NCBI GenBank assembly: GCA_024743015.1
Contig: JANSXJ010000057.1
Location: 1 to 14,765, forward strand
Length of the DNA stretch: 14,765 nucleotides
Source: Hyphomonas sp.
GTDB taxonomy: Bacteria; Pseudomonadota; Alphaproteobacteria; Caulobacterales; Hyphomonadaceae
Direction of reading: 5' to 3'
Shown here: positions 5,390-13,052 of the stretch, piece by piece
How positions within the stretch are numbered: position 1 is the first letter of the stretch
Layout of the letters: each line of letters opens with the position of its first letter
Notes under the pieces: generated by a model
What the model was told of the DNA's origin: nothing
Databases searched by the model: none
What the model saw: only the letters and a program-made list of their open reading frames with translations
Program-made: the position numbers and the translations under genes

Positions 5390-6838
5390 GTGCCCAAATC
5401 AAAAGCTGGCCCGACCGCCGTAGAACAGCAGGCGATGCTTGAAGCAATTCAGAGGCAGTTCGGAGACAAAAACCCCAAAGAACTGTATACCAGATTCATG
5501 GAGGCCCGAGCGAAGCAACGCGGTGGTCCAAGCGGCTCTGGCCCATATCAGCTTGGGTCAGCTGAACGTCAGTACCGCCGATTAAAAAGATTGAAAGTCG
5601 GCCGTGATACTCTTCAAACATTCCTGGATTTACTAAGTACATCAAACCAACAGTACTTTCGTTTTCGATTAGGCCAACTCGACAACAATGAGGCCATTGC
5701 GGTTGCAATCAACAAGCGCGTCGCTGGAGGGTTGCAGGCCGCCAAGGCAATTCACCCTCAAGTTGGTGCCGATGAACTGACCCCAGTGCTTGGACCGGTG
5801 GCGACTGTAAGGGATTTCTTAGGTAGTCGAACTGGCTCACTTGAGCAAAGCGGGATTCCCGTCGAAGAAATCTCGATTGAGCAGTCTGGAGAATATTTCG
5901 AACCACCACGCGAGATTTCTGACCCTCGCGTAGTGATATCAGGAGACGACAATACAAAATTCATGCTCAAGCAGATTCCGCCAGACCTGATTGATCACGG
6001 GCAAAGGGACGTGCGGATGGATGTCTTTCGGCTTCGTTTTAGTACGATTCGACGCAGCGACCCTTACTTTTACCAATTAAACGAGGAAAGGCAAAAATTT
6101 CCAGATCGTTATGGTGATGTTGTAGAAAATCGAAAAAAATACTTCCGAACAAAACCTAATGAAAGTCAAATCCCTTATTCTTTAACGTTATTCTTTTTTA
6201 TCCGGCTTTTGGATGGTAATTATTTGTATATGAAACGCAGTTCTGATGTTTCCTGGTACCCGAACGCGTTTGATTTCAGTGGGGGCGAGGGACTCGCCGT
6301 TTCTGATTTCGATCAAGGTTCAAGTTACGTCATGCGTCGTTGGTTGAAGCGCGCAATTATCGAAGAATATTTCCCTTCTCGCAACGTGCCCCAAATGAGG
6401 AACGATCAGTCATACGAAAAGTTCTACAGTTTTTCTCGTCTCGCCGCCATTGGCCTTAATACTCTTGACGCGAGTTTTCCCATCTTGGCCTTGGTGCAGT
6501 CAAAGATGACGTTGAACGAATTTAAACAAGAATGGGCCGACGTCTGCAGGGAGTATCCACGGGGTAAACCAGATTCTGAGGGCACACGTGGTGTACTTAC
6601 AGAGCACGCATTGCGTGATTTGGTAGAAAAAGGCGAGTGTCTAGGAACGCCATTGTGGACTATTTTGGGCAGGGGCGATGATGGAGAGTTAACGGCTGAT
6701 CATCTTGAGCCCACGGAAAACGCTCATAGAATAGTGATGAGTATGAAAGCAAGCGGGCCGAATGAACCATATCTTCATCCGATGGCCTGCTTTGAAATCT
6801 ACCACATGCTGGAAGCACAAAGACTGTCCGAGGGTTGA
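5390..6838 (+). CDS. Unknown 482-aa protein with faint Nudix-like segment
   Basis: A large cytosolic protein I cannot name. The chosen start is GTG 5390, with a weak GGAT about ten bases upstream; ATG 5435 is the first alternative. Residues 1-110 are basic and helical (Q-Y-R-R-L-K-R-L-K-V-G-R, F-R-L-G-Q-L-D-N-N-E-A), suggesting nucleic-acid binding or an HTH-like module. The middle, about 150-250, is acidic and mixed. About residues 263-330 run from a hydrophobic strand (L-T-L-F-F-F-I-R-L-L-D) through F-S-G-G-E-G-L to R-R-W-L-K-R-A-I-I-E-E-Y. This loosely resembles the G...GEGL...RE..EE layout of Nudix hydrolases, with an incomplete box. The gene is more A/T-rich than its neighbours and sits between the recombinase operon and the antirestriction gene, the usual place for cargo. 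A defence role is possible but unsupported by a known motif. Confidence 0.75.
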   Translation: MPKSKAGPTAVEQQAMLEAIQRQFGDKNPKELYTRFMEARAKQRGGPSGSGPYQLGSAERQYRRLKRLKVGRDTLQTFLDLLSTSNQQYFRFRLGQLDNNEAIAVAINKRVAGGLQAAKAIHPQVGADELTPVLGPVATVRDFLGSRTGSLEQSGIPVEEISIEQSGEYFEPPREISDPRVVISGDDNTKFMLKQIPPDLIDHGQRDVRMDVFRLRFSTIRRSDPYFYQLNEERQKFPDRYGDVVENRKKYFRTKPNESQIPYSLTLFFFIRLLDGNYLYMKRSSDVSWYPNAFDFSGGEGLAVSDFDQGSSYVMRRWLKRAIIEEYFPSRNVPQMRNDQSYEKFYSFSRLAAIGLNTLDASFPILALVQSKMTLNEFKQEWADVCREYPRGKPDSEGTRGVLTEHALRDLVEKGECLGTPLWTILGRGDDGELTADHLEPTENAHRIVMSMKASGPNEPYLHPMACFEIYHMLEAQRLSEG

Positions 6839-6864
6839 TGTTTGATGGCGAAAGGGCAAACACC

Positions 6865-7371
6865 CTAACCGCCAATCAGCAGCACATAATGTTCCAGCTC
6901 GACGATTGAGCCTTCGAACACCATGTCGCGGCCGAGTTTCTCGTAGTCGAGATACGCCTCCAGCTTGTCGGGTAGTTGATAGCATTCTGCCACGACCTCG
7001 ACGGCGGTGCCGTGGTAGAGATGGTAGTCAGCCCACCGGTTGGCCAACTCATCGATCGGACAACCGTCCTCGGCCAGATGACAGGCGATCAGGTAGCGGT
7101 CTTCATCCCCGTCAAGCGCTTCCAGCAACGCGAACCATGCGGCCAGCGTGGCCTGTGAGATGCCCAGCGCGCCAAACAGCTGGTGATGATCACCATCAAG
7201 GTATTGCAGCTCATATTCTTCAACGGGCTGGCCGAACCGATCCTCATGGTTGCGCGCTTGGGTCTGGTAGTCCGCCAGACTGGTGAAGCTAAACCCTACA
7301 GCATCAAGGCTGTAGGGCTGCGCGTAGTAGCGATCATCCTGACAGGATGCCGGGGTCTGCAGGCGGCTCAT
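6865..7371 (-). CDS. ArdA-like antirestriction protein
   Basis: A 168-aa acidic protein resembling ArdA, which mimics B-form DNA and blocks type I restriction enzymes when conjugative DNA enters a new cell. Supporting features are the high Asp/Glu content, an N-terminal block T-S-L-A-D-Y-Q near residues 30-36, and a C-terminal L-E-A-Y-L-D-Y-E-K-L-G-R-D-M, which matches the Y-x-D-Y-E-x-x-x-R-D-L element typical of ArdA. Length fits the family (about 165-180 aa). Beyond the DYE element the tail (V-F-E-G-S-I-V-E-L-E-H-Y) is also ArdA-like. It starts at ATG 7371 and overlaps the stop of the upstream 68-aa gene (ATGA), so the two are co-translated. Its end lies 26 bases from the convergent 482-aa gene. 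The assignment is by motif recall and could be a related acidic DNA mimic. Confidence 0.75.
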   Translation of the reverse strand: MSRLQTPASCQDDRYYAQPYSLDAVGFSFTSLADYQTQARNHEDRFGQPVEEYELQYLDGDHHQLFGALGISQATLAAWFALLEALDGDEDRYLIACHLAEDGCPIDELANRWADYHLYHGTAVEVVAECYQLPDKLEAYLDYEKLGRDMVFEGSIVELEHYVLLIGG

Positions 7372-7574
7372 GCTGCCGCCTCCGCCTTGGCCTTGATCCT
7401 GCGGACCACGGTGCGGCCCTCGATCAGCGGGTTGTAACTGATGATCAGATTCAGTCCGGCCCGATCCTGATGCTGCCAGCCCACGCCTATCTTGGTCCAG
7501 CGTGCCTTGTCGTTGTCGCCGACCACATGAAAGACTTCATGGGTGGGTGCTTTGGTTGGGGTGGTAGTTGCCAT
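7368..7574 (-). CDS. Small plasmid-type protein upstream of ardA-like gene
   Basis: A 68-aa protein starting at ATG 7574 with AAGGAG eight bases upstream. The core W-T-K-I-G-V-G-W-Q-H-Q-D then G-L-N-L-I-I-S-Y-N-P-L with R-T-V-V-R-R matches the pattern (W-x-x-I-G-x-x-W-x-H-x-D-G-x-G) of small uncharacterised proteins frequent on proteobacterial plasmids and integrative elements. It is predicted to be a small beta-rich soluble domain with a basic Ala/Lys tail. Its stop overlaps the ArdA-like start (ATGA), giving a two-gene operon read leftwards. Role unknown; a single-strand DNA or transfer-associated function is conceivable from context only. Confidence 0.75.
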   Translation of the reverse strand: MATTTPTKAPTHEVFHVVGDNDKARWTKIGVGWQHQDRAGLNLIISYNPLIEGRTVVRRIKAKAEAAA

Positions 7575-7952
7575 GGTTATGCTCCTTCGTTGGTTATCGC
7601 GGCCACGCCATGTGGCCGGTCGCCAACGCGCTCAGGCTGAGCATTCAAGGGACAAGGGCATGGTCTTCTCGGGAGACCGCGCAGCGGCGGAAGACCATTG
7701 CGCGCGGCCCGGGTCAGGCTAGCTTTGGCGAGATACCGGCGCGTGGGGTGGCTGCCTGCCAACAAAGAGTAGGAAACACCGGCAACTATCGCACTCGGGC
7801 ACTGCACCCCTGCAAGACGGCTGGTTGGCGTATAGCGATCAATCAAAGCTTGGTAAGTCGGGGAAGCTGAAAGTCAGGGCGATGCCGCTACGGGCTATCG
7901 CGCATGCACATAAATCAGTGGGCAAAACTGAACCAAAATGGTAAATTGAGAC
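7575..7952. other. 378-base divergent intergenic region
   Basis: The space between the leftward ArdA-like operon and the rightward antitoxin/Fic pair. No gene is supported here. ATGGTCTTC at 7660-7668 is perfectly complementary to 7690-7698 with 21 bases between, and GCCAC...GTGGC occurs near 7609-7623. The last 50 bases before ATG 7953 are A-rich and may contain the antitoxin promoter, but no convincing -35/-10 pair stands out. Confidence 0.5.
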
Positions 7953-8162
7953 ATGGCCAAAAACACCAAAACCACCCGTCATGCTGTCAGCGGCAAGTTG
8001 CTGACCCGCCCACTTGGCAAGGGCAAGGCTGAGCGGTTTACGGCCGTCGAAGGGCTCAAGAAAAGCCCCGCCTCACGGGCGCTGTCGGGCCGTTTGCGCG
8101 ATGATGGGCTCAAGGGTGATGCGTATCGTGCGGGTGTCGTAAAGGCGTTCAAGAAAGCCTAG
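7953..8162 (+). CDS. Probable VbhA-like antitoxin of Fic pair
   Basis: A basic 69-aa protein directly upstream of a Fic gene, with four bases between stop and start. Class I Fic toxins are held inactive by a small partner (VbhA type) whose inhibitory helix carries [S/T]xxxE[G/N]. Here F-T-A-V-E-G-L at residues 29-35 resembles that motif, but Thr is three rather than four residues before Glu. The C-terminal half (S-G-R-L-R-D-D-G-L-K-G-D-A-Y-R) has the helical pattern of VbhA C-termini. Its size (VbhA is about 62 aa) and gene order also fit. The N-terminus is Lys/Thr-rich and probably disordered. The assignment rests mainly on genome context. The ribosome site (TTGAG) is weak. Confidence 0.65.
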   Translation: MAKNTKTTRHAVSGKLLTRPLGKGKAERFTAVEGLKKSPASRALSGRLRDDGLKGDAYRAGVVKAFKKA

Positions 8163-8166
8163 CCAC

Positions 8167-8745
8167 GTGGTCGGCTACAACGCAATCGAAGACCCGCTTT
8201 GCTATCCCGGCACGCAGGTCCTGATCAACAAGGCTGACATTCGCGACCAAGCCGAGCTCGATGAGTTCGAGCAACTGATGTTTGATTCCCGCGCCGAGGA
8301 GCTGTTGCCAGCCGGAACGTTGGATTTTGATCACTACTGCGCCCTGCATCACCATTTCTTTCAGGACGTCTATGACTGGGCTGGCCAGATTCGCACCATT
8401 CGCACCGGCAAGGGTAACAACTGGTTCTGCTACCCCGAGCATATTGAGGCGCAAAGCGAACAGCTGTTTGACCAGCTCGCTGAGCGCGGGTTTCTGACGG
8501 CTGCACCGGACGCTGACGCTTTCGCTGCGGGTGCGGCATGGCTTCTGGGGGAACTTAACGCCATTCATCCGTTCCGCGAAGGCAATGGCCGTACGCAACT
8601 GGTGTTCCTGACCCTGTTAACCCGCAACGCAGGCTATCGTTTGAATGAGCGTAAGCTGCGCCCGGAGCCGTTTCTGGCTGCGATGATAACCAGCTTTAGC
8701 GGCGATACCGGTCCGTTGGCGGCCGAGATCAGGCGTACCCTCTAG
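8167..8745 (+). CDS. Fic-domain AMP-transferase toxin
   Basis: A 192-aa Fic protein, of the family that transfers AMP from ATP to target side chains. The catalytic motif H-P-F-R-E-G-N-G-R at residues 134-142 is intact, with H134 as base. The upstream flap region shows the typical Y-D-W-A-G-Q-I-R-T-I-R (69-79) and G-N-N-W-F-C-Y-P-E-H-I. The third conserved Arg of HxFx(D/E)GNGRxxR is replaced by Leu145. That Arg normally contacts ATP phosphates and the inhibitory Glu of the antitoxin, so regulation or activity may differ. The start is GTG 8167, just after the antitoxin stop. No BID or other secretion domain is present. Its stop shares the palindrome CTAG with the stop of the convergent relaxase. 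It probably acts as an addiction or growth-control module of the element. Confidence 0.9.
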   Translation: MVGYNAIEDPLCYPGTQVLINKADIRDQAELDEFEQLMFDSRAEELLPAGTLDFDHYCALHHHFFQDVYDWAGQIRTIRTGKGNNWFCYPEHIEAQSEQLFDQLAERGFLTAAPDADAFAAGAAWLLGELNAIHPFREGNGRTQLVFLTLLTRNAGYRLNERKLRPEPFLAAMITSFSGDTGPLAAEIRRTL

Positions 8746-10175
8746 CGGTCAGGTTCATCGCGGTCTGGCTCTTCGCGCAGCTGCTCGCCGAGCATGCGCC
8801 GTTGCGCGCGTTCAAGTTCCTGGCGGGAGATCGGCTGACCGTCCGGGCCCGGCACGGGCAGTTCACCGCGTTCGATCCGTTCTTCGACGAAGTTGCGTGC
8901 CCGGAGTTCCCTGAAGTGTTCCTGCTCCTGTCGGGACAGCTCCCGCAGGCCTTGCTCACGATCCTGCGCCTGGATTTTGGCCATCCGGTTGCGAATGATG
9001 TCGTCTTCGGCCTGTCTGCGGACGGCTGGGGAGATTTTTGCCGCCTCGGTCAGATACCGGTGTTCTGCCGCACTTCTGTTCATGGCCAGTGCGCGGTCAT
9101 ACAGATCCTGGGTTTCCGCAAGGATGCGCTGACGCGCGGCGTCTTCAATTTCCAGCTCCGCTTCAAATTCGCTTTGGCGGGTGACGACCCGGTCTACGTC
9201 TTTGGCGTTCGCCAGCGCCTGCTCATACCACGGTTGGTCTCCGGGCCGTGCAGGTCGAGACGCCTGCGCCGGTTCCGGCGCGGGTCCATGCTCGGGTTCC
9301 GTCCGGTATTCGGTTTCGAGTTGCTGCAGCTTTTGTTCTTCCCAGTAGCGGCGATGTTCATCGCGCTCTGGTGGGCTCAGCTCGGGCGCTGCCACCGGTT
9401 CCGGTGGCCAGGTCGCCCGTGCGGTCAGGTGCGGATAGTCCCGGCGCTCATGGGCAGTGGGTTTGGCCATGGTCTGCTCCTTGCGATTTTGCGCTCTGGT
9501 CCGCCGCGCGTGTTCACGCTTGTGCTGGCGTTCCAGCCGGTCTGGCCCGCGATGCACGGTCGGTTCCGCCGTGATCCCGCGGGCCTTGTAGCTGCGGTGA
9601 TCCACGCGCAGCGTGGATCCAGCCTGCTTGAGGTAAAGGTTGGTCAGCTCGGCCCAGCGTTCGCGGGCCTGCTTGACAAAGCGGCGCTGCTCCAGCGCCG
9701 CCAGCTTGGCGCCAAACCCGTCCGGGGTTAGCGCCCGGGTGGTCAGGAGGATATGGACGTGCGGGTTGTGGTCGGTGCCATCCTCATGGATGGCAATATC
9801 GGCCACACAGCCCAGCGCCACATAAGGTGCCACAAACGCCCGCAACAGCGCTTCACGCTGCGCGGTGGGTACCTCTCGCGTGATCGCCGCTTCAATGGTC
9901 TTGGCCAGCCGGGCGTCTTTACGGCGGGCGGTGGTATCGACGGTGTTCCAGAGCCGGGTGCGATCCGCTGCCCAGTCCGGCGCGCCCTCCGGCAGCACAA
10001 TCGCGCTGACCACCACATCTTCCCGATTGCCAAAATCCACATGCCGCTCGGCAGCGGCAGACCACAGGCGCTGCCCGGCGTTGTAGGCAGCGGTGGCGAG
10101 GGCGAAGCGCTCGCCATGTTTCGGGCTTTTGCGCGACAGGTTGTCGATATGGCAATGGATGTTGCCATCCTGCAT
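8742..10175 (-). CDS. MOBQ relaxase (MobA/MobL family)
   Basis: A 477-aa relaxase that nicks oriT and stays covalently bound to the 5' end during conjugation. The N-terminus M-Q-D-G-N-I-H-C-H-I then A-A-Y-N-A-G-Q-R-L is typical of MobA/MobL; Y31 is the expected nucleophile. The metal-binding histidines are seen in H-E-D-G-T-D-H-N-P-H-V-H (130-141). Residues 1 to about 190 form the relaxase domain. The rest is charged and Glu/Arg/Gln-rich, likely coiled coil, with no helicase or primase motifs. ATG 10175 is chosen because family-like sequence starts there, with GTGAGG upstream. It diverges from the coupling protein across a 274-base space that carries a MOBQ-type nic core. It ends tail to tail with the Fic gene within a shared CTAG. 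Confidence 0.92.
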   Translation of the reverse strand: MQDGNIHCHIDNLSRKSPKHGERFALATAAYNAGQRLWSAAAERHVDFGNREDVVVSAIVLPEGAPDWAADRTRLWNTVDTTARRKDARLAKTIEAAITREVPTAQREALLRAFVAPYVALGCVADIAIHEDGTDHNPHVHILLTTRALTPDGFGAKLAALEQRRFVKQARERWAELTNLYLKQAGSTLRVDHRSYKARGITAEPTVHRGPDRLERQHKREHARRTRAQNRKEQTMAKPTAHERRDYPHLTARATWPPEPVAAPELSPPERDEHRRYWEEQKLQQLETEYRTEPEHGPAPEPAQASRPARPGDQPWYEQALANAKDVDRVVTRQSEFEAELEIEDAARQRILAETQDLYDRALAMNRSAAEHRYLTEAAKISPAVRRQAEDDIIRNRMAKIQAQDREQGLRELSRQEQEHFRELRARNFVEERIERGELPVPGPDGQPISRQELERAQRRMLGEQLREEPDRDEPDR

Positions 10176-10331
10176 GGTTTACGCCTCACGCCAGACCTTG
10201 CGGCGAACGGGCCGAAGGCTCCGCCCTCATCTTTGATGGGGCGGAAGGGGTGCAGGGGGATACTCCCCTGCCGCAGTTCTGCTCTTGGCGGCTGTGACAG
10301 CCGTCTCAAGGGCAGCAGCGTTGCGAAACGA

Positions 10332-10379
10332 ACCTGTATATACAGGTCGAGCGCAACGTGTAAGTGCGCTGTACACTTT
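10332..10379 (+). other. oriT: Candidate oriT with MOBQ nic core
   Basis: TAAGTGCG/C at 10361-10369 matches the nic core known for MOBQ plasmids of the RSF1010/R1162 group (TAAGTGCG/CCCT). It lies 186 bases from the start of a MOBQ relaxase gene, between divergent transfer genes. Just upstream is a perfect 16-base palindrome, ACCTGTATATACAGGT (10332-10347), and AGCGCA...TGCGCT flanks the core. In RSF1010 the inverted repeat abuts the core, whereas here 13 bases intervene. The predicted nick is between 10368 and 10369 on the plus strand. The palindrome may double as an operator for the flanking promoters. Confidence 0.65.
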
Positions 10380-10449
10380 GTCGGGCGCTATCGTTGACTC
10401 AACCAAAAAGGAATTACTAGGGTTTTTGCTCGGGCTGGGGACGGGCGCT

Positions 10450-12084
10450 GTGAGTAAAAATCCGTTTGACTTTGACAAGCTGGTGATGTCACCCGCGCGG
10501 GACATGGTGCGGACCGCCCAGCTGGGTGCCCAACTGGGGAGGGCGTTCTCCGGCTGGGGTCTCAAGCGCCAACTGGAAAAACAGGGCTACGATCCAATGA
10601 CCGTCGAGGCGGCGGTGGAAGCGGTCAAGGCCGGGCGTGATCCCGAACCGATCCTGCAGCACGCCCGACGCGCCTATGCCCTGCGGGACAAGCAGGACGC
10701 CATGCGCCGCAACCCGCCGCCGATCCACGGCTCGGCGCGCTGGGCCACCCCGCAGGAGCTGGCTGCCCAGCGACTGTTGCGCCCGCTGGATGGCCGCAGC
10801 CTGAGCCTCGGTCAAGTTGGCGGCCAGCCGCTTACCTGGGACGGCGAGAGCCACCTCTTGACGATCGCGCCAACCCGTACCGGCAAGAGCACGATGCAGA
10901 TTGTGCCGAACTTGCTGACCTATCAGGGCGCGGCGGTGGTGCTTGATCCCAAGGGCGAGCTCTACCACCACACCGCCGCGTGGCGGCGGCAGCATGTGGG
11001 ACCGGTTCATGTGCTCAACCCGTTCGGGATTGAAGGTATACCCGAAAGTGATGCGTTCAATCCGCTGGACGGAGTGACTGACAGCCAGAGCGCGCTGGAG
11101 CTGGCGGAGATCCTCTATCCGCGTACCCATGACGACCGGCAACAGTTCTTCGAGAACGAGGCGGTGGCGCTGCTGACGGCGGTGATCGAGTTCACGGCAC
11201 GGTTTGCCCCTGACGGTCAGCGCAACCTCGGCACCATCCGCGACGCCCTCAGCACGCTGGACGGCGATCTTTACGGGCTGGTCAAGGCGATGGCGGCAGA
11301 CGTGATGCCCGCGTCGATCCAGAACGCCGCCCGCAACTTCCTGACCAAATCGCGCGAGACCGGCCAGCCACGCGTGCTGGACAGCCTCAATACCCATCTG
11401 CGGATTTGGGATAGCGAAGGGCTGCGGCGGGCCACGGCCCGGACGGATTTTCGGTTTGAGGACCTCAAAGCCCGCCCGGCCACGGTCTATCTGGTGCTGC
11501 CGTTTGCCAAGATCGGGGCGTATTCCACGTTCGTGCGGATGTTGTTTGCCACCGCGCTGGACGCGATGCTGCACAACCCGCACCAGCCGGAGATTCCGGT
11601 GCTGTTCGTGCTGGACGAGTTTCTGGCGCTGGAGCGCGACGACCGGTTCATCAAAGCCCTGCGGACCCACGCTAGTGCGGGCGTGCGGCTGTGGTTCTTC
11701 CTGCAGGATTTGCCGACGCTGGAGCAGAACTATCCCACGACCTGGAAATCGTTTCTGCAGGTGGAAACCAAGACCTTTTTCGGCACCGATGACCCGTACA
11801 CGGCGGAACTGATCTCCGGCTATCTGGGTGATCAGACCATTGCGTATGAGACGCCCAACATGTCGGCTTCAACCACCGGCGGCGCGTCCGCGAGTACGGG
11901 GTTCTCGATCTCGGAAAACCTCCATCTGCAGGGGCGACGCCTGCTGACGCCAGACGAGGTGATTGCGTCCCTGCGAGGGGATGCCAGCGGCCGTCCCGCC
12001 ATCCACTTCCTGCGCAACCTGCGGCCGATTCAGGCACAGTTGACGCCGTGGTTTGCCCAACCCCAACTGGCAGAGCGAGTCTGA
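10450..12084 (+). CDS. VirD4/TraG-type coupling protein (T4CP)
   Basis: A 544-aa P-loop ATPase that would link the relaxase-DNA complex to a type IV secretion channel. With GTG 10450 as residue 1, Walker A is A-P-T-R-T-G-K-S-T (140-148), followed by V-V-L-D-P-K-G-E-L, and Walker B is V-L-F-V-L-D-E-F (384-391). The F-L-Q-D-L-P region matches motifs of TraG/VirD4 proteins. GTG 10450 has GGGGAC about eight bases upstream. TTG codons at 10426 and 10285 are in-frame alternatives, but the latter would place the oriT candidate inside the gene. There is no clear N-terminal transmembrane pair, unlike VirD4, so this looks like a soluble or shortened coupling protein. Its stop overlaps the next start (TGATG). 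No channel (VirB) genes are seen nearby. Confidence 0.9.
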   Translation: MSKNPFDFDKLVMSPARDMVRTAQLGAQLGRAFSGWGLKRQLEKQGYDPMTVEAAVEAVKAGRDPEPILQHARRAYALRDKQDAMRRNPPPIHGSARWATPQELAAQRLLRPLDGRSLSLGQVGGQPLTWDGESHLLTIAPTRTGKSTMQIVPNLLTYQGAAVVLDPKGELYHHTAAWRRQHVGPVHVLNPFGIEGIPESDAFNPLDGVTDSQSALELAEILYPRTHDDRQQFFENEAVALLTAVIEFTARFAPDGQRNLGTIRDALSTLDGDLYGLVKAMAADVMPASIQNAARNFLTKSRETGQPRVLDSLNTHLRIWDSEGLRRATARTDFRFEDLKARPATVYLVLPFAKIGAYSTFVRMLFATALDAMLHNPHQPEIPVLFVLDEFLALERDDRFIKALRTHASAGVRLWFFLQDLPTLEQNYPTTWKSFLQVETKTFFGTDDPYTAELISGYLGDQTIAYETPNMSASTTGGASASTGFSISENLHLQGRRLLTPDEVIASLRGDASGRPAIHFLRNLRPIQAQLTPWFAQPQLAERV

Positions 12085-13052
12085 TGCCGCGACCCGCCGA
12101 GCTTCCGAGGCATCCGGTGTGGCCCACGCTGCTGGTTGTCATTCTGAGCGCGATAGGCGCCGTGTTCATCGGCGCCGTTTTGGTCTTCGCTGGCAGTCTG
12201 GTGACCGCCAGCGCGGCGGGCCCGGTGGGGCTGCTGGTGGCAGTACCGCTGGCCATGGCCATCTTGGGTAATGCCATGGCGGTCGGCGTTTTTGCCGCCC
12301 CGGTGTGGGCAATTTTCGGTGGTGGCATGCTGTCGCTGTTTGCGTCCGGCAAACGTGGCGCGCAGGGTGCGTTTGGGATCACGCTGTTCTCGGAGACGCA
12401 TCCGATCAGCAAAGTTACCCGCACATTGAGCGACCGGATGGGCATTGATCCCGTTCGCTGGATTGGCTGGTATCCCAGCGAAGACATCAATGCATTTGCG
12501 ATGGGTACCGACAACCAGAACATGCTGATTGGCCTGAGCAAGGGCGCGATCGAGAAACTCACCAAACAGGAGTTGATCGCGGTGATCGCGCATGAGCTGG
12601 GCCATGTGGCGTCGCAAGACACGGTGCGGATGACGTATGCGCGGTCGATGGTCGAGGCGTTGACGTTCTTCCTCGTTTTCCGGCGGCTGAAGCGGCTGGC
12701 ACGTTGGGTTTTTCTGCCGGTGAGCGAACTGGAGTTGCTGCGGTTCTCGCGGCAGCGCGAGTTCACTGCCGATAAAATCGCCGCCAGTGTGACCAGACCG
12801 GAATGGATGATTGATGCGTTGCTGCACGTCCAGCGGGAGAAAGATCCGCCAGTTGTCCCCGAAGGATACGAACCGGTGATGTTCTGGTCCCGGATTGTCG
12901 ATAAGCAATGGCTGCGCACACATCCGCCGCTCGAAGACCGGATCGCGGCGCTGGAGCAATTCAGTCAGGCAAAGGCGGGTGCAACCGCCCGGGGTCGTGA
13001 TGCCCACCAGAACGCGATTGAGGAGGCCATGAGGAATGCCAACACTGTTTGA
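12084..13052 (+). CDS. HtpX-like M48 membrane metalloprotease
   Basis: A 322-aa zinc protease. H-E-L-G-H at 170-174 provides two zinc ligands and the catalytic Glu; R-E-F-T-A-D (225-230) provides the third ligand, E226; T-H-P-P-L-E-D-R (279-286) is the conserved C-terminal M48 motif. Two hydrophobic segments, about 14-39 and 47-80, anchor it in the inner membrane with the catalytic domain in the cytoplasm, as in HtpX, which degrades damaged membrane proteins. ATG 12084 overlaps the coupling protein stop by one base, so translation is coupled. A protease fused by operon to a coupling protein suggests it trims or clears transfer proteins at the membrane, but this is inference. It is slightly longer than E. 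coli HtpX (293 aa). Confidence 0.9.
   Translation: MPRPAELPRHPVWPTLLVVILSAIGAVFIGAVLVFAGSLVTASAAGPVGLLVAVPLAMAILGNAMAVGVFAAPVWAIFGGGMLSLFASGKRGAQGAFGITLFSETHPISKVTRTLSDRMGIDPVRWIGWYPSEDINAFAMGTDNQNMLIGLSKGAIEKLTKQELIAVIAHELGHVASQDTVRMTYARSMVEALTFFLVFRRLKRLARWVFLPVSELELLRFSRQREFTADKIAASVTRPEWMIDALLHVQREKDPPVVPEGYEPVMFWSRIVDKQWLRTHPPLEDRIAALEQFSQAKAGATARGRDAHQNAIEEAMRNANTV

Noticed and set aside
5197..5442. 81-codon plus frame before the 482-aa gene
   Set aside because: No ribosome site. It runs through two hairpins and overlaps the better supported start at 5390.
8802..9731. Plus-strand open frame of 309 codons inside the relaxase region
   Set aside because: It is antisense to a MobA/MobL relaxase with clear motifs. 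Its Phe/Leu/Arg-rich composition is typical of reverse translation of charged coiled coil.
10332..10347. LexA (SOS) box
   Set aside because: The palindrome has CTGT-N4-ACAG, whereas LexA boxes need CTGT-N8-ACAG. It fits an oriT arm or another operator better.
10489..11670. Minus-strand open frame of 393 codons opposite the coupling protein
   Set aside because: The Walker A and B motifs belong to the plus-strand frame. The antisense frame shows no family feature.
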